Shown here piece by piece: positions 42,232 through 51,207 of a DNA stretch of 64,000 nucleotides; within the stretch, counting starts at the first letter, position 1, and each line of letters starts with the position of its first letter. Below the pieces are notes generated by a model. That model made no database searches. It was given only the letters and a program-made list of their open reading frames with translations, and was not told the origin of the DNA. The position numbers were made by a program, and so were the translations under genes. The stretch covers positions 107,144 through 171,143 of the forward strand of contig NZ_JAVESS010000005.1 of the NCBI RefSeq assembly GCF_034006445.1, read 5' to 3'. Source of the stretch: Desulfovibrio sp. (GTDB lineage Bacteria; Desulfobacterota; Desulfovibrionia; Desulfovibrionales; Desulfovibrionaceae).

Positions 42232-43125
42232 TTAGATGACCTTGTTCAGGGCGTATTCGATAATGCCTTCGGCTCCAGCCTCGCGTAGGCGCGGGATAAG
42301 GTCGCGCACCACGTCGATCTGCACCACGGACTCGACCGATAGCCATTTTTCGTCCCGCAGGGGGGACACCGTGGGGGAGTTGAGCGACGGCAACATTTCA
42401 AGAATGGCCGCAAGGTTGTCCGCCGGGGCGTTCATCTTGAGGGCCACCAGATTTTCTGCCCGCAGAGCGCCCTGAAGCAGCAGGTCAAGCTGCTCGATCT
42501 TGGCGCGCTTGCGCGGGTCGGCCCAGGCGTCCCTGTTGGCGATGAGCACAGGGTAGGAGACCATGACTTCGTCAATGATGCGCAGGCCGTGGGCGCGAAT
42601 GGTGGTGCCGGTTTCGGTCACTTCCACAATGCCGTCGGCAAGCCCTTCCACCACCTTGGCCTCGGTGGCTCCCCAGGAGTAGAATACGTCCACATTGACG
42701 CCGGCTTTTTCAAAATAGCGGCGCGTCAGGCCCTCAAGTTCGGTGGCAATGCGTTTGCCCGCGAGGTCGGCGGCGCAGCGGTACGGGGCGTCGCCCGCCA
42801 CGGCCAGCACCCAGCGACAGGGCCTGTTGGAAGTCTTGGAGTACACAAGGTCGGAAACGCGCACGACCTTGTCTTCGTGGTTGCGCTCGGCAAGCCAGTC
42901 AAGCCCGGTGATGCCCACGTCCAGCACGCCAGCCTCGATATACTCCCCGATTTCCTGCACGCGGCACAAGGATGCCGTAATCTCGGGGTCGTTGATGTCG
43001 GGAAAATAGTTGCGCGTATGCTTGCGGATTTTCCAGCCCGCGCGCTCAAAAAGATTGATAGTGGCTTCTTCCAGCGAACCCTTGGGCACGCCCAGTTTGA
43101 TGATGGGCTTCGTATCCGCGCTCAT
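42232..43125 (-). CDS. hisG: ATP phosphoribosyltransferase, long form
   Basis: 297 residues, the length of the long HisG with a C-terminal regulatory ACT-like domain (about 220-295), so no HisZ is needed. Motifs: KLGVPKGSLEEATINLFERAG at the N-terminus, DVGITGLDWLAE, and the phosphoribosyl-pyrophosphate loop EVTETGTTIRAHGLRI. First step of histidine synthesis, feedback-inhibited by histidine. Follows hisI by 10 bp. Confidence 0.97.
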   Translation of the reverse strand: MSADTKPIIKLGVPKGSLEEATINLFERAGWKIRKHTRNYFPDINDPEITASLCRVQEIGEYIEAGVLDVGITGLDWLAERNHEDKVVRVSDLVYSKTSNRPCRWVLAVAGDAPYRCAADLAGKRIATELEGLTRRYFEKAGVNVDVFYSWGATEAKVVEGLADGIVEVTETGTTIRAHGLRIIDEVMVSYPVLIANRDAWADPRKRAKIEQLDLLLQGALRAENLVALKMNAPADNLAAILEMLPSLNSPTVSPLRDEKWLSVESVVQIDVVRDLIPRLREAGAEGIIEYALNKVI

Positions 43126-43135
43126 GTTGCAGTCC

Positions 43136-43558
43136 TTATTTTACGCCGTAGACTTTTTCAGGGTCAAAAACCATTGGGGCGCACAGGTTTGCTGCGCCGT
43201 CCTTCCATTCCCGGTAAAAACAGGTGCGCCGACCCGTATGGCAGGCCGCGCCGCCCATCTGTTCCACCAGCAGAAGTACCGTGTCATTGTCACAGTCCAG
43301 CCGCAGAGCGCAGATCTTCTGTACATGGCCGGAAGTACCGCCCTTATGCCAGAGTTCCTTGCGGCTGCGGCTCCAGTAATGGGCTTCGCCGGTTTCAAGG
43401 GTTTTGCGCCAGGCTTCTTCATTCATATAGGCCAGCATCAGCACCTCGCCTGTGGCGTGGTCCTGCGCGATGGCGGGCAGAAGGCCCTTGCTGAAGTCGG
43501 GCGCAAAATCCGCGCCGGGAACGGCTGCGGGTGTTTGTTCCGGGGCTGTCATACTCAC
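43136..43558 (-). CDS. hisI: Phosphoribosyl-AMP cyclohydrolase
   Basis: 140 residues, stand-alone HisI without the HisE pyrophosphatase domain. Motifs [38 protein letters not shown] and the metal-binding [20 protein letters not shown] with its C-terminal Cys. Third step of histidine synthesis. Its ribosome binding site AGGAG overlaps the end of a family B element that begins 3 bp upstream of the site, so the promoter must be in or beyond that element. First gene of the pair hisI-hisG. Confidence 0.96.
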   Translation of the reverse strand: MSMTAPEQTPAAVPGADFAPDFSKGLLPAIAQDHATGEVLMLAYMNEEAWRKTLETGEAHYWSRSRKELWHKGGTSGHVQKICALRLDCDNDTVLLLVEQMGGAACHTGRRTCFYREWKDGAANLCAPMVFDPEKVYGVK

Positions 43559-43560
43559 TC

Positions 43561-43712
43561 CTAGAGCAGATTACCTTTGAAATGTTCCTCATTTCAAAGC
43601 TTTCATTCAGCCGAAAAATGCGATTTTCGGCTGTATCCACGCCACGTTGTGGCGCGCCGCACTCTCGTGCAGTGGTAGAGCATTTACACTTTTTCAAAGT
43701 GAAATTGCTCTA
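43561..43712 (-). repeat. Dispersed element, family B, immediately upstream of hisI
   Basis: CTAGAGCAGATTACCTTTGAA ... AAAGTGAAATTGCTCTA; reverse orientation relative to 35972-36122. Reaches to the hisI ribosome binding site. Confidence 0.88.
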
Positions 43713-44316
43713 AAAAAGCGGTGCCATGAACCGTGAGCAGTGCGTGCGCACGCGCTCGTGGTCGGCAAAGGGATTAAATCTAACCAGAAGCGCCATGAGA
43801 CGCAAGCAAAGCCTGTGCGGCTGCGGGGCGCAGGGGGCCGTAGCCATTACAGGGCGCGCAAAAAATGTTTTTGGCGGGAAAAGTGTTGCGTCACTGCATG
43901 TGGCTCTTATCTGTATCGTGTGGCAGGCCGCACGTTGCAGTTTGCTCTGAAGGCGTTTTACGGCGCAAGTGCTCCCTTGTTGCGGGATGTGTACCTCGCC
44001 CCCGGCGTATGCGCAGCCTGTCTGTACTGTTGTGCGCCCCGGCGGCGTTGCAAGGCCGTTGCGGATGTACATGCGTAGCGGTACACTGTTCGTGCAGTGT
44101 GCCTGTGCCGGATGATCGCCAGCCGCGTCATGCACGGGGTCTGCTCTGGGGCGGGCCACGTGGGTGGACAGTATGCGCGGTTACGTGGCCCGTACATGCC
44201 CCATTTTTGGTTCATTCACCGCCTTGATCCAGGCAACTTGCGCAATTTACCACGCTATGGCATGTTCGTCCGTTAGCGAATCATATTTAATGGCGGGATG
44301 CCGCCGGGAATAATAT
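43713..44316. other. Divergent gap hisI / DEAD-box helicase gene
   Basis: About 600 bp beyond the repeat. A long-range inverted repeat GGGCCACGT (44153-44161) / ACGTGGCCCG (44184-44193) is visible; no gene, tRNA or clear promoter. Confidence 0.5.
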
Positions 44317-46110
44317 ATGCCAGAACATCAATTGCCCACCGACCCCGACACAGCCTCCGCAACAGCGAAAGACGCGCCGTCTGGCGTCGCGGCCGCGCCC
44401 CTTGAGGGCATATCCGTCAGCGAACCTGAAGACGCGCTGCCGCGGGTAACCCTAGCCGATCTGCCCCAGGCCATGCACGAAGCCTGCGCCCGCGCTGGCT
44501 GGCAGGGGCTTATGCCCGTTCAGTCCCTGGCGTTCCCCTATCTGCTGGAAGGGCGCGACATCATGGTGCAGTCGCGCACTGGCAGCGGCAAGACCGGCTG
44601 CTACCTTTTGCCCATGCTGCCCCGACTGTCCGCCGACCTCAAGGCGCCGCAGGCCCTTGTGCTGGCCCCCACGCGGGAACTGGCCGTACAGGTCGAGCGC
44701 GAGGCCGCCACACTGTTCGCGGGCACGGGCATTGTCACTGTCGCCGTTTACGGTGGCGTGGGCTACAAAAAACAGATGGACGCCCTGCGCGACGGAGCCC
44801 AGCTCATCGTGGGCACTCCCGGCCGCGTGCTGGACCATTTGCTGCGTCGCACCCTTGACCTCAAGGACTTGCGCGAACTGGTTTTTGACGAGGCCGACCG
44901 CATGCTCTCCATCGGCTTTTACCCGGACATGAAGGAGATACAGCGCTATCTGCCCCGGCGGCCCATCCATACCTGCCTGTTTTCGGCCACGTATCCTCCG
45001 CACGTGCTCAAGCTGGCCGGGGAGTTCATGTCTGCGCCGGCCATGCTTTCCCTTTCGCAAAAAGAAGTACACGTGGCCGAGGTGCAGCACCTCTTCTGCG
45101 AAGTGAAGCCCATGGATAAAGACCGCGCCCTGGTGCGGCTGCTGGAGACGGAAAATCCCGCTTCGGCCATCATTTTTTGCAATACCAAGTCCAACGTCCA
45201 CTATGTGACGGGTGTCCTGCAGGGCTTCGGTTACAGCGCCGACGAGCTTTCCGCCGACCTTTCCCAGTCCCGGCGTGAGGCCGTGCTGGAAAAGATCCGT
45301 CAGGGCAAGCTGCAGTATCTGGTGGCCACGGACGTTGCCGCGCGCGGCATTGATATTCCCGAACTGTCGCACGTGTTCCTGTACGAGCCGCCCGAAGATC
45401 ACGAAAGCTACATCCACCGCGCAGGCCGCACGGGCCGCGCCGGAGCCGCAGGCACGGTGATTTCTCTGGTGGACGTCATGCAGCGCATGGAACTTGACCG
45501 CATCGCCAAGCACTACAAGATCGGCCTCATCCCCCTGCCCCTGCCCACGGACGAAGACGTGGCCCGCGTGGCGGGAGCCCGCCTGACAGCCATTCTTGAA
45601 GGGCGTTTTCGCAATCTCACGGGCCTTGAGCGCATGCGCGTGGCCCGCTATACCCAACTGGCGCGCGACCTCGCGGCCGAAGGGGGAGATGACGAGGACA
45701 GCGCCCTGCTGCTGGCCATGCTGCTGGATGCGGCCCATCAGGAAAGCCTGCGTGAAAACCGCTTTCCCGACCCGTCTTCCCCCAGCCCCGCAGCAGGCCA
45801 GAGCGGCGGTTCGCGTCAGGGTTCGGGCCGTGGCGGTTCAGGCAGCCGTGGCGGCAGAAGTTCCAGGGGCGGCAACGGCGGAAACAGTGACCGCAGCGAA
45901 CGTAGTGATCGCAATGAGCGTAGTGACCGCAGCGAACGCAACGATCGTAGCGACCGCAGCGAGCGCAGCGAGACCGCCAGCGGAGAAAACGCGGAGGCCC
46001 GCTCGGGCAGACGCCGCCGTTCTTCGCGCCGCCGTGACGGCGAACAGGGCAGGGATGCCGGGGACACTGCGCCCCGGAATGAGCAAGGCAAAACGGACAG
46101 CGCTGAATAA
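44317..46110 (+). CDS. DEAD-box RNA helicase with RS-type low-complexity tail
   Basis: 597 residues. After ~50 acidic residues the helicase core runs from about 55 to 410: Q-motif region, SRTGSGKTGCYLLP (motif I), PTRELAVQ (Ia), FDEADRML (II, DEAD in the form DEAD-R), FSATYPPHV (III, SAT), and C-terminal motifs IIFCNTKSNVHYV, ATDVAARGIDIPELSHV and HRAGRTGRAG (VI). Remodels RNA, most likely in ribosome assembly or decay. Residues ~500-597 are Gly/Ser/Arg-rich and then SDRSER/NDRSDR repeats from a 12-bp DNA repeat, a typical disordered RNA-binding tail. Start ATG has only a weak ribosome binding site. Confidence 0.95.
   Translation: MPEHQLPTDPDTASATAKDAPSGVAAAPLEGISVSEPEDALPRVTLADLPQAMHEACARAGWQGLMPVQSLAFPYLLEGRDIMVQSRTGSGKTGCYLLPMLPRLSADLKAPQALVLAPTRELAVQVEREAATLFAGTGIVTVAVYGGVGYKKQMDALRDGAQLIVGTPGRVLDHLLRRTLDLKDLRELVFDEADRMLSIGFYPDMKEIQRYLPRRPIHTCLFSATYPPHVLKLAGEFMSAPAMLSLSQKEVHVAEVQHLFCEVKPMDKDRALVRLLETENPASAIIFCNTKSNVHYVTGVLQGFGYSADELSADLSQSRREAVLEKIRQGKLQYLVATDVAARGIDIPELSHVFLYEPPEDHESYIHRAGRTGRAGAAGTVISLVDVMQRMELDRIAKHYKIGLIPLPLPTDEDVARVAGARLTAILEGRFRNLTGLERMRVARYTQLARDLAAEGGDDEDSALLLAMLLDAAHQESLRENRFPDPSSPSPAAGQSGGSRQGSGRGGSGSRGGRSSRGGNGGNSDRSERSDRNERSDRSERNDRSDRSERSETASGENAEARSGRRRRSSRRRDGEQGRDAGDTAPRNEQGKTDSAE
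45885..45975 (+). repeat. In-frame 12-bp repeat in the helicase tail
   Basis: Tandem units such as CGTAGTGACCGC/AGCGAACGCAAC encoding SDRSER/NERSDR. Period of 12 bp preserves the frame. Confidence 0.8.
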
Positions 46111-46124
46111 GCCGACGGAGTTGT

Positions 46125-46643
46125 ATGCGTCATATGGACGGCACACCGGGACCAGCTTCTACAACCACATCCCCGGAAATGGCGACACCCGCCGTTCTTT
46201 CCGACACCATGCGGCAGGCTCTGGATAATTTCATGGCCTTGTATGAAGACGCGGATTTTACTGTGGAACTGGCCTATCTGGGCGTGGGGCGCATGCAGTT
46301 TTTGCGCCGCCGCCAGATGCTGCTTGAGCTGCGCGGGCTGTACATGGCCCTCTGGCGGCTGGCATTGGCCAGGTCTTTTCCGCAGGACGCTGACCTCATG
46401 TTCGATACGTTTTTGCGTGAATACGCCGCAAAGAACAGGGACAGGGCCAGCGCCCGGGTGCTGACGCGGGGGCGCGAGTACTGGGGCATGCTGGAACCCA
46501 TGGGCGACGGCGACTTCAGTGACGTGGCGCGCCACCTGACCTCCTTTTTCGCCAGGACTGAAATGGGCGACAAGAGCGTCAATCTCAAACTCGTGCTGCA
46601 CATCCGCAAACTTTACAAACATATATTCGACAGGCTTATATAA
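46125..46643 (+). CDS. Uncharacterised helical protein
   Basis: 172 residues, not recognised. After ~25 polar residues it is strongly helical (for example FMALYEDADFTVELAYLGVG, RRRQMLLELRGLYMALWRLA), charged and probably cytoplasmic; no membrane helix, no cysteine motif. It starts 14 bp after the helicase stop and its GGAG overlaps that spacer, so it is likely co-transcribed with the helicase; ribF follows at 69 bp. A later ATG (46134) would remove three residues. Confidence 0.75.
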   Translation: MRHMDGTPGPASTTTSPEMATPAVLSDTMRQALDNFMALYEDADFTVELAYLGVGRMQFLRRRQMLLELRGLYMALWRLALARSFPQDADLMFDTFLREYAAKNRDRASARVLTRGREYWGMLEPMGDGDFSDVARHLTSFFARTEMGDKSVNLKLVLHIRKLYKHIFDRLI

Positions 46644-46712
46644 GGCCGTTGCGCAAGGGCCCGGCAGTCCGGGTCTTTTGCCGTGCGGGTATTTGCCTTG
46701 GAACCGGCAGAC

Positions 46713-47651
46713 ATGAATATTGCACATTCCATTGAAGAGCTTTCTTTTATTGAGGCCAGCGGCCTCACCATCGGCAACTTTGACGGCGTACACCTTGGGC
46801 ATCAGGCGCTCATACGGCATACGCTGGATGTGTGCGCCGGTGAAAAGCTGACGCCCGTGGTCATGACGTTCTGGCCGCATCCGCGTCAGGTGGTCATGCC
46901 CCAGCGTGAGCACATGCCCCTGACCACGCGCGAAGAACGCTTTGCCCTGCTGGAAGCCCTTGGCGTGGAGCATGTGCTGGAACTTCCCTTTACTCCCGAA
47001 CTGGCCGCCCATGACGCCAACAGCTTTGTGCGGGAATTTCTTGCGCCGCTGCACCTGCGTCATCTGATAGTCGGCTATGACTTTTCCCTGGGGCGCGACC
47101 GGGGCGGGCATGTGGAGACGCTGCACCGCCTGGGTGCGGATGCGGGTTTTTGCGTGGAGCAGCTGCAGCCTGTGGTTGTGGACGGCACTGTGGTGAGTTC
47201 AACAACGCTGCGCGCGCTTATCGGCGAGGGCAACGTGCGTGAGGCCGCCCGCCTGCTGGGGCGCTTTCACGGGTTCAGCGGCGTCGTCGTGCACGGCGAC
47301 GGTCGCGGAGCCGGTCTGGGCTTTCCCACGGCCAATCTGGCCCGTCCGCAGGTGGTCATTCCCACCGAGGGCGTCTACGCCACCCTTGCCACGCCTGCCG
47401 ACGCCGACGGCCATACCTGGCCTGCAGTGACCTGCATAGGGCGCAAACCTACCTTTGGCGACAATGATCTCACCGTGGAAACCTTTTTGCTTGAGGGTGG
47501 ACGGGATTTTTACGGTCAGGCCATGCGTCTGGATTTTGTGGATCATTTGCGCGGGGAAAAGCGGTTTGACTCCGTGGAGGCCCTCAAGGCGCAAATCGCG
47601 GCTGACGTTGACCACGCGCGCCGCATCCTGGCCGCCTTCATCCGCCTGTAG
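46713..47651 (+). CDS. ribF: Bifunctional riboflavin kinase / FAD synthetase
   Basis: 312 residues. N-terminal nucleotidyltransferase domain with LTIGNFDGVHLGHQALI near residue 20 and VVSSTTLRALIGEGN near 160 (SSTxIR motif); C-terminal flavokinase domain with GDGRGAGLGFPTANL (normally G-GR-LGFPTAN) and NLTVETFLLE-type DLTVETFLLEG. Converts riboflavin to FMN and FAD. I prefer ATG 46713 (GGAA 9 bp upstream) to a GTG at 46683. No FMN riboswitch is seen upstream. Confidence 0.95.
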   Translation: MNIAHSIEELSFIEASGLTIGNFDGVHLGHQALIRHTLDVCAGEKLTPVVMTFWPHPRQVVMPQREHMPLTTREERFALLEALGVEHVLELPFTPELAAHDANSFVREFLAPLHLRHLIVGYDFSLGRDRGGHVETLHRLGADAGFCVEQLQPVVVDGTVVSSTTLRALIGEGNVREAARLLGRFHGFSGVVVHGDGRGAGLGFPTANLARPQVVIPTEGVYATLATPADADGHTWPAVTCIGRKPTFGDNDLTVETFLLEGGRDFYGQAMRLDFVDHLRGEKRFDSVEALKAQIAADVDHARRILAAFIRL

Positions 47652-47716
47652 CCTTCACCCGCCTGAAGGATGTTATACGGGTGGCTTTTGGGGCAATATG
47701 GGGGTATGATTGAAGC

Positions 47717-48541
47717 ATGATACGCGCTGATCTGCATAATCACACCCTTGCCGCTCACGGCCGCGACACGGTGGCCGCCATGTACGAGGCCGCCAAGGGC
47801 AGTCACCTGGAGTGGTACGGTCTCTCCGAACATTCGCCCCTGCCGCCCGGCTATGCCTGCCCGCTATACACCGGCGACCTTACTGTAACTTTTCCCGCCT
47901 ACGTGGATGCCGTGCTGGCCCTCAAGGAAAGCGCGCCGCCCGAAGGGCCGCGCGTGCTGCTCGGCATGGAACTGGACTGGCTGCCCGTCAATGTGCCCTG
48001 GATGCGGAAGGTTTTGGGCCACTATCCCTTTGACTACGTTATCGGCGGTTTGCATTACGTGCAGGACGTGCCTGTGGGTTCGCCGCGAAGCTGGGGAGAG
48101 GGCCTTGCACTGCCGCAGCGCTTTGCACGCTATGACGCCTATTATGAGGAAATGGCCCGCCTGGCCGCCAGCGGCCTGGTGGATGTGGTGGCCCACCCGG
48201 ATTTTATCAAGGCCTGCTGCTATGACGATTTTCAGGCATGGCTCAAACAGCCCGGCAGTCTTGATCTCATAGCTGGCGCGCTTACCGCCATGCGCGACTC
48301 CGATACGGCCATGGAAGTTTCCTCCGCCGGACTGCGCAAACCCTTCCACGAGCCGTATCCCGGCCCCGCCATAATGGAAATCGCCGCTGACCTCGGTTTG
48401 ACCATCAGTTTTGGCTCCGATGCCCACGCCGCCAGCGAAACCGTATCCCACTTCGAAGAGCTGGCTCGCTACGCCCGCAGCTACGGATTCAAAAATAACC
48501 GTATCGCTGTGGGGAGGGAAAGGATATTGCTCGATTTTTAG
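47717..48541 (+). CDS. PHP-domain phosphatase, histidinol-phosphatase type
   Basis: 274 residues of the PHP fold: ADLHNHTLAAHG at residues 4-15 (metal ligands H-x-H), GLSEHSPLPP, LGMELDWLP, DYVIGGLHYVQD, VVAHPDFIK and FGSDAHAASET at the end, together the full set of PHP metal motifs. HisJ-type histidinol-phosphatase is the closest functional class and his genes are in this window, but other phosphoester substrates are possible. It follows ribF by 65 bp. Confidence 0.85.
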   Translation: MIRADLHNHTLAAHGRDTVAAMYEAAKGSHLEWYGLSEHSPLPPGYACPLYTGDLTVTFPAYVDAVLALKESAPPEGPRVLLGMELDWLPVNVPWMRKVLGHYPFDYVIGGLHYVQDVPVGSPRSWGEGLALPQRFARYDAYYEEMARLAASGLVDVVAHPDFIKACCYDDFQAWLKQPGSLDLIAGALTAMRDSDTAMEVSSAGLRKPFHEPYPGPAIMEIAADLGLTISFGSDAHAASETVSHFEELARYARSYGFKNNRIAVGRERILLDF

Positions 48542-48557
48542 GGGGGGAGTAGTTTTG

Positions 48558-49080
48558 CTTTGTTGGGGGGCGTTGGGGGCATGCGCGGCGAGCGCTCTGA
48601 AGAAAATAAAGCAGGGCTTGTCCTTTGAGAGGTGGCTTTTGTGCCCTGCGGGCACGGGAGCCCTTTTTTATTTGTTGTTTGGGCCGCCTCCGGCGGGGGA
48701 TGGGGCGCTGGGGGCATGCGCGGCGAGCGCTCTGAAGAAAACAAAGCAGGGTTTGTTCTTTGAGAGGTGGTCTCTGTGCCCTGCGGGCACGGAGGCTTTT
48801 CTTTTTCTGTTGTTTGGCCGCCTCCGGCGGGGGCAAGGCGGGGCCGGTTATGGGGCTGCGCCCCCTTCTCGGCCCCCCTTGCATCCCCCCCGAAGCACCC
48901 CGCTTGGGTTTTCCAGCTTCCGACATTTCGCGAGGGCTGCGCGGCTATTGCTGCGGGAGCTTCCTCGCTTCGCTCGGCGATCTCCCTGCGCGCCACGCAA
49001 TGCCATTGTACGCCTTCGCGTTGGATGAAAGGCCGGGGGCGTCGCATTAATAGTGGGAAGTCTCAGGAATGGCGGTTTGT
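48558..49080 (+). repeat. Giant inverted repeat, left arm
   Basis: Contains two tandem 134-bp units (GGCCGCC at 48682 and 48816; each with GAGCGCTCTGAAGAAAA, CAGGGCTTGTCCTTTGAGAG-like and TGTGCCCTGCGGGCAC) and then a unique part with GAGGGCTGCGCGGCT and GGGAGCTTCCTCGCT that is mirrored in the right arm. Confidence 0.88.
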
Positions 49081-49252
49081 TGTCGGGGAAAAGCGCGTTG
49101 TGATGAAGGATCTGAACTTTGAGGCCGATTTTTTAAGATGCGTGGGTAATGCTCTGTTGGTGTTGAGGGTTGCATAGAGGTGCGGCAGAGGCAATGCTGT
49201 CTCAATTTGAGCACGGCGAAAATCCTTCGGGCGAACAACCGATCTCTAACAA

Positions 49253-50055
49253 TCAAGCGTCATTCCTGCGACTTCTTGCAACAAACCGACGCCTTCGACC
49301 TCTCATCCAACGCAAAGTCGTACGCTGGCATTGCGCGGCGCGCAGGGAGATCACCGAGCGTAGCGAGGAAGCTCCCGGAGCGACAGCCGCGCAGCCCTCG
49401 TGGAATGGTGGGATATGGAAGGCCCTTGAAGGCCAGTCCGTGGGAGTGTGGGATATACGACAAACCCAGCGGGGTCGTCCGGGGGGAGTGCAGAGGGGGC
49501 CTCGGAGGGGCGGCAGCCCCTAACAGGCCCCCATCTGCCGCCCGCCGCGCAGGCGGCCCAAACTACAATAAAGAAAAGCCCTCGTGCCCGCAGGGCACAC
49601 AAGCCACCTCTCAAAGGACAAGCCCTGCTATTTTTTCTTCAAAAGCGCTCGCCGCGCATGCCCTCGCTACGCCGTCTCGCCGCGCAGGCGGCCCAAACTA
49701 AAATAAAGAATAGCCGTCGTGCCTGCAGGGCACAGCAACCACCATTCAAACGGCAAGCCCTGTTTTACTTTCTTCAAAAGCGCTCGCCGCGCAAGCTCTC
49801 GCTACGCCGTCTCGCCGCGCAGGCGGCCCAAACTACAATAAAGAAAAGCCCTCGTGCCCGCAGGGCACACAAGCCACCTCTCAATGGACAAGCCCTGCTA
49901 TCTTTTCTTCAAAGCGCCCGCCGCGTATACCCCCGCTACGCCACCCCGCCGCGCAGGCGGCCCAAACTACAATAAAGAAAAGCCCCCGTGCCTGCAGGGC
50001 ACACAAGCCACCTTTCAAAGGGCAAGCCCTGTTTTGATTTCTTCAGAGCGTAAGC
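49253..50055 (-). repeat. Giant inverted repeat, right arm
   Basis: Mirrors the left arm: AGCGAGGAAGCTCCCGGAGC near 49357 and AGCCGCGCAGCCCTC near 49386, then three complete 134-135-bp units starting GGCGGCCCAAACT at 49552, 49687, 49822 and a partial fourth at 49956. Confidence 0.9.
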
Positions 50056-50317
50056 CCCATAACCCCCTAAAACCGCAATAATATCCTCGTTTTTACCAGC
50101 GTCCTATTTCCTAAATAAAAACGCTATTTGCAGCTATGCGAAAAGACAGTGTTTTTTTAAACACCCTGTTGACAAGGTTCTGTATTTTTGAAATTCATAC
50201 AAAGAATAGTAATCCTTCTTTCTCTCTGAGAAACAAGGGTGCTATTCTTACCAAACCACACAGGATTACGTCCATGCACACCGGGACAGCCCGGGCCGTG
50301 CCCCAGCAGGAGTTACA

Positions 50318-51205
50318 ATGAAAAACCGCGGCGTATATGCCGGGCTCGTTCTGGCGGGCCTGTTGCTTGTTTTTGGCGTATGGGTGCTGTCATTTTTTGA
50401 CACGACGCTTTCGATCAAAAGGGTGGCCATGGACTCGGAAGTCGCGGCCAAGCGGGTGGCCCTGCCATCGGGGCAGGCGCTGTTCAATCCGCCCAGGCCC
50501 GAGGACGCGCCCGAAAGCATCCGTGAAGAAGTCATGCTGGGCTACAAGATCATGACGGAAACCAGCAAATACGCCTGGCAATATGTCGGCAATGGCAAGG
50601 ACAGCAAACTCTCCTGTTCCAGCTGCCACTTTGAGGGCGGCCGGTCCATGGAGAGCATCTCCCTGGTGGGGGTTGGCGCCACGTACCCGCGCTACCGCGA
50701 CCGCAACGAATATACGGTTGATCTCGGCATCCGCATTCAGGGCTGCTTTGACCGCAGCATGAACGGAACGCCGCCGCCGCTGGACGGGCAGATCATCCAG
50801 TCCCTGCTGGTCTATCTGCAATGGATTTCCAAGGATATCCCCATCTATTCCAAGCTGCCCTGGACCTTGCCTGAAAGTCTGGGCAATCCCCACAAGCCCG
50901 ACACGGCCGCTGGCGCAGAGGTGTACAAGGACGTATGCGCACGCTGCCACGGCGTGAACGGCGAAGGTACGGACATTGCGCCGCCCTTGTGGGGCGACGG
51001 GTCTTACAACGACGGGGCCGGCATGCACCGTATACGTACCCTGTCCACCTTTGCCTGGCACTTCATGCCCAAGAACGCCGCCACGCTCACACAGGAATCG
51101 GCCCTGGACGTGGCGGGCTACATACATGAAAAGCCCAGGCCCAAGTTCGTGCCCAGCCATCCCGACAAGATTGAGCGGCTCATCCCCCTGACGGAAGGGA
51201 AGTAG
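50318..51205 (+). CDS. Membrane-anchored dihaem c-type cytochrome, TsdA-like
   Basis: 295 residues. N-terminal helix (about 6-27, uncleaved anchor or signal), then two cytochrome c domains with haem sites CSSCH at residues 100-104 and CARCH at 207-211; WHFMP near 250 may give a Met ligand. The first domain (SCSSCHFEGGR) resembles thiosulfate dehydrogenase TsdA and other dihaem carriers. Periplasmic electron transfer protein. First gene of a tight three-gene operon (2-bp gaps) with two membrane b/c proteins, so it probably docks to them. AGGAG is 5 bp before the ATG. Confidence 0.88.
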   Translation: MKNRGVYAGLVLAGLLLVFGVWVLSFFDTTLSIKRVAMDSEVAAKRVALPSGQALFNPPRPEDAPESIREEVMLGYKIMTETSKYAWQYVGNGKDSKLSCSSCHFEGGRSMESISLVGVGATYPRYRDRNEYTVDLGIRIQGCFDRSMNGTPPPLDGQIIQSLLVYLQWISKDIPIYSKLPWTLPESLGNPHKPDTAAGAEVYKDVCARCHGVNGEGTDIAPPLWGDGSYNDGAGMHRIRTLSTFAWHFMPKNAATLTQESALDVAGYIHEKPRPKFVPSHPDKIERLIPLTEGK

Positions 51206-51207
51206 CC

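Larger units (their letters stand above)
48542..50317. other. 1.8-kb gene-free region, mostly a giant inverted repeat
   Basis: Two arms (48558-49080 and 49253-50055) with a 172-bp centre (49081-49252), then about 260 bp of AT-rich sequence before the cytochrome operon. Open frames on both strands repeat the same peptide because the DNA repeats, so I call no gene. Confidence 0.75.

Noticed and set aside
43713..44316. Possible small RNA or tRNA in the hisI-helicase gap
   Set aside because: No TTCRANNC-type T-loop or cloverleaf could be found; only one long-range inverted repeat, too weak alone.
49552..50055. CRISPR array
   Set aside because: The repeating unit is 134-135 bp with no short repeat/unique spacer alternation, and no cas genes are present.
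48411..50081. Several frames of 60-260 codons with recurring peptides of the type SHLSKDKPC..FF
   Set aside because: The recurring peptide follows from the 134-bp DNA repeat and appears on opposite strands in the two arms; no ribosome binding sites and no conserved domain.
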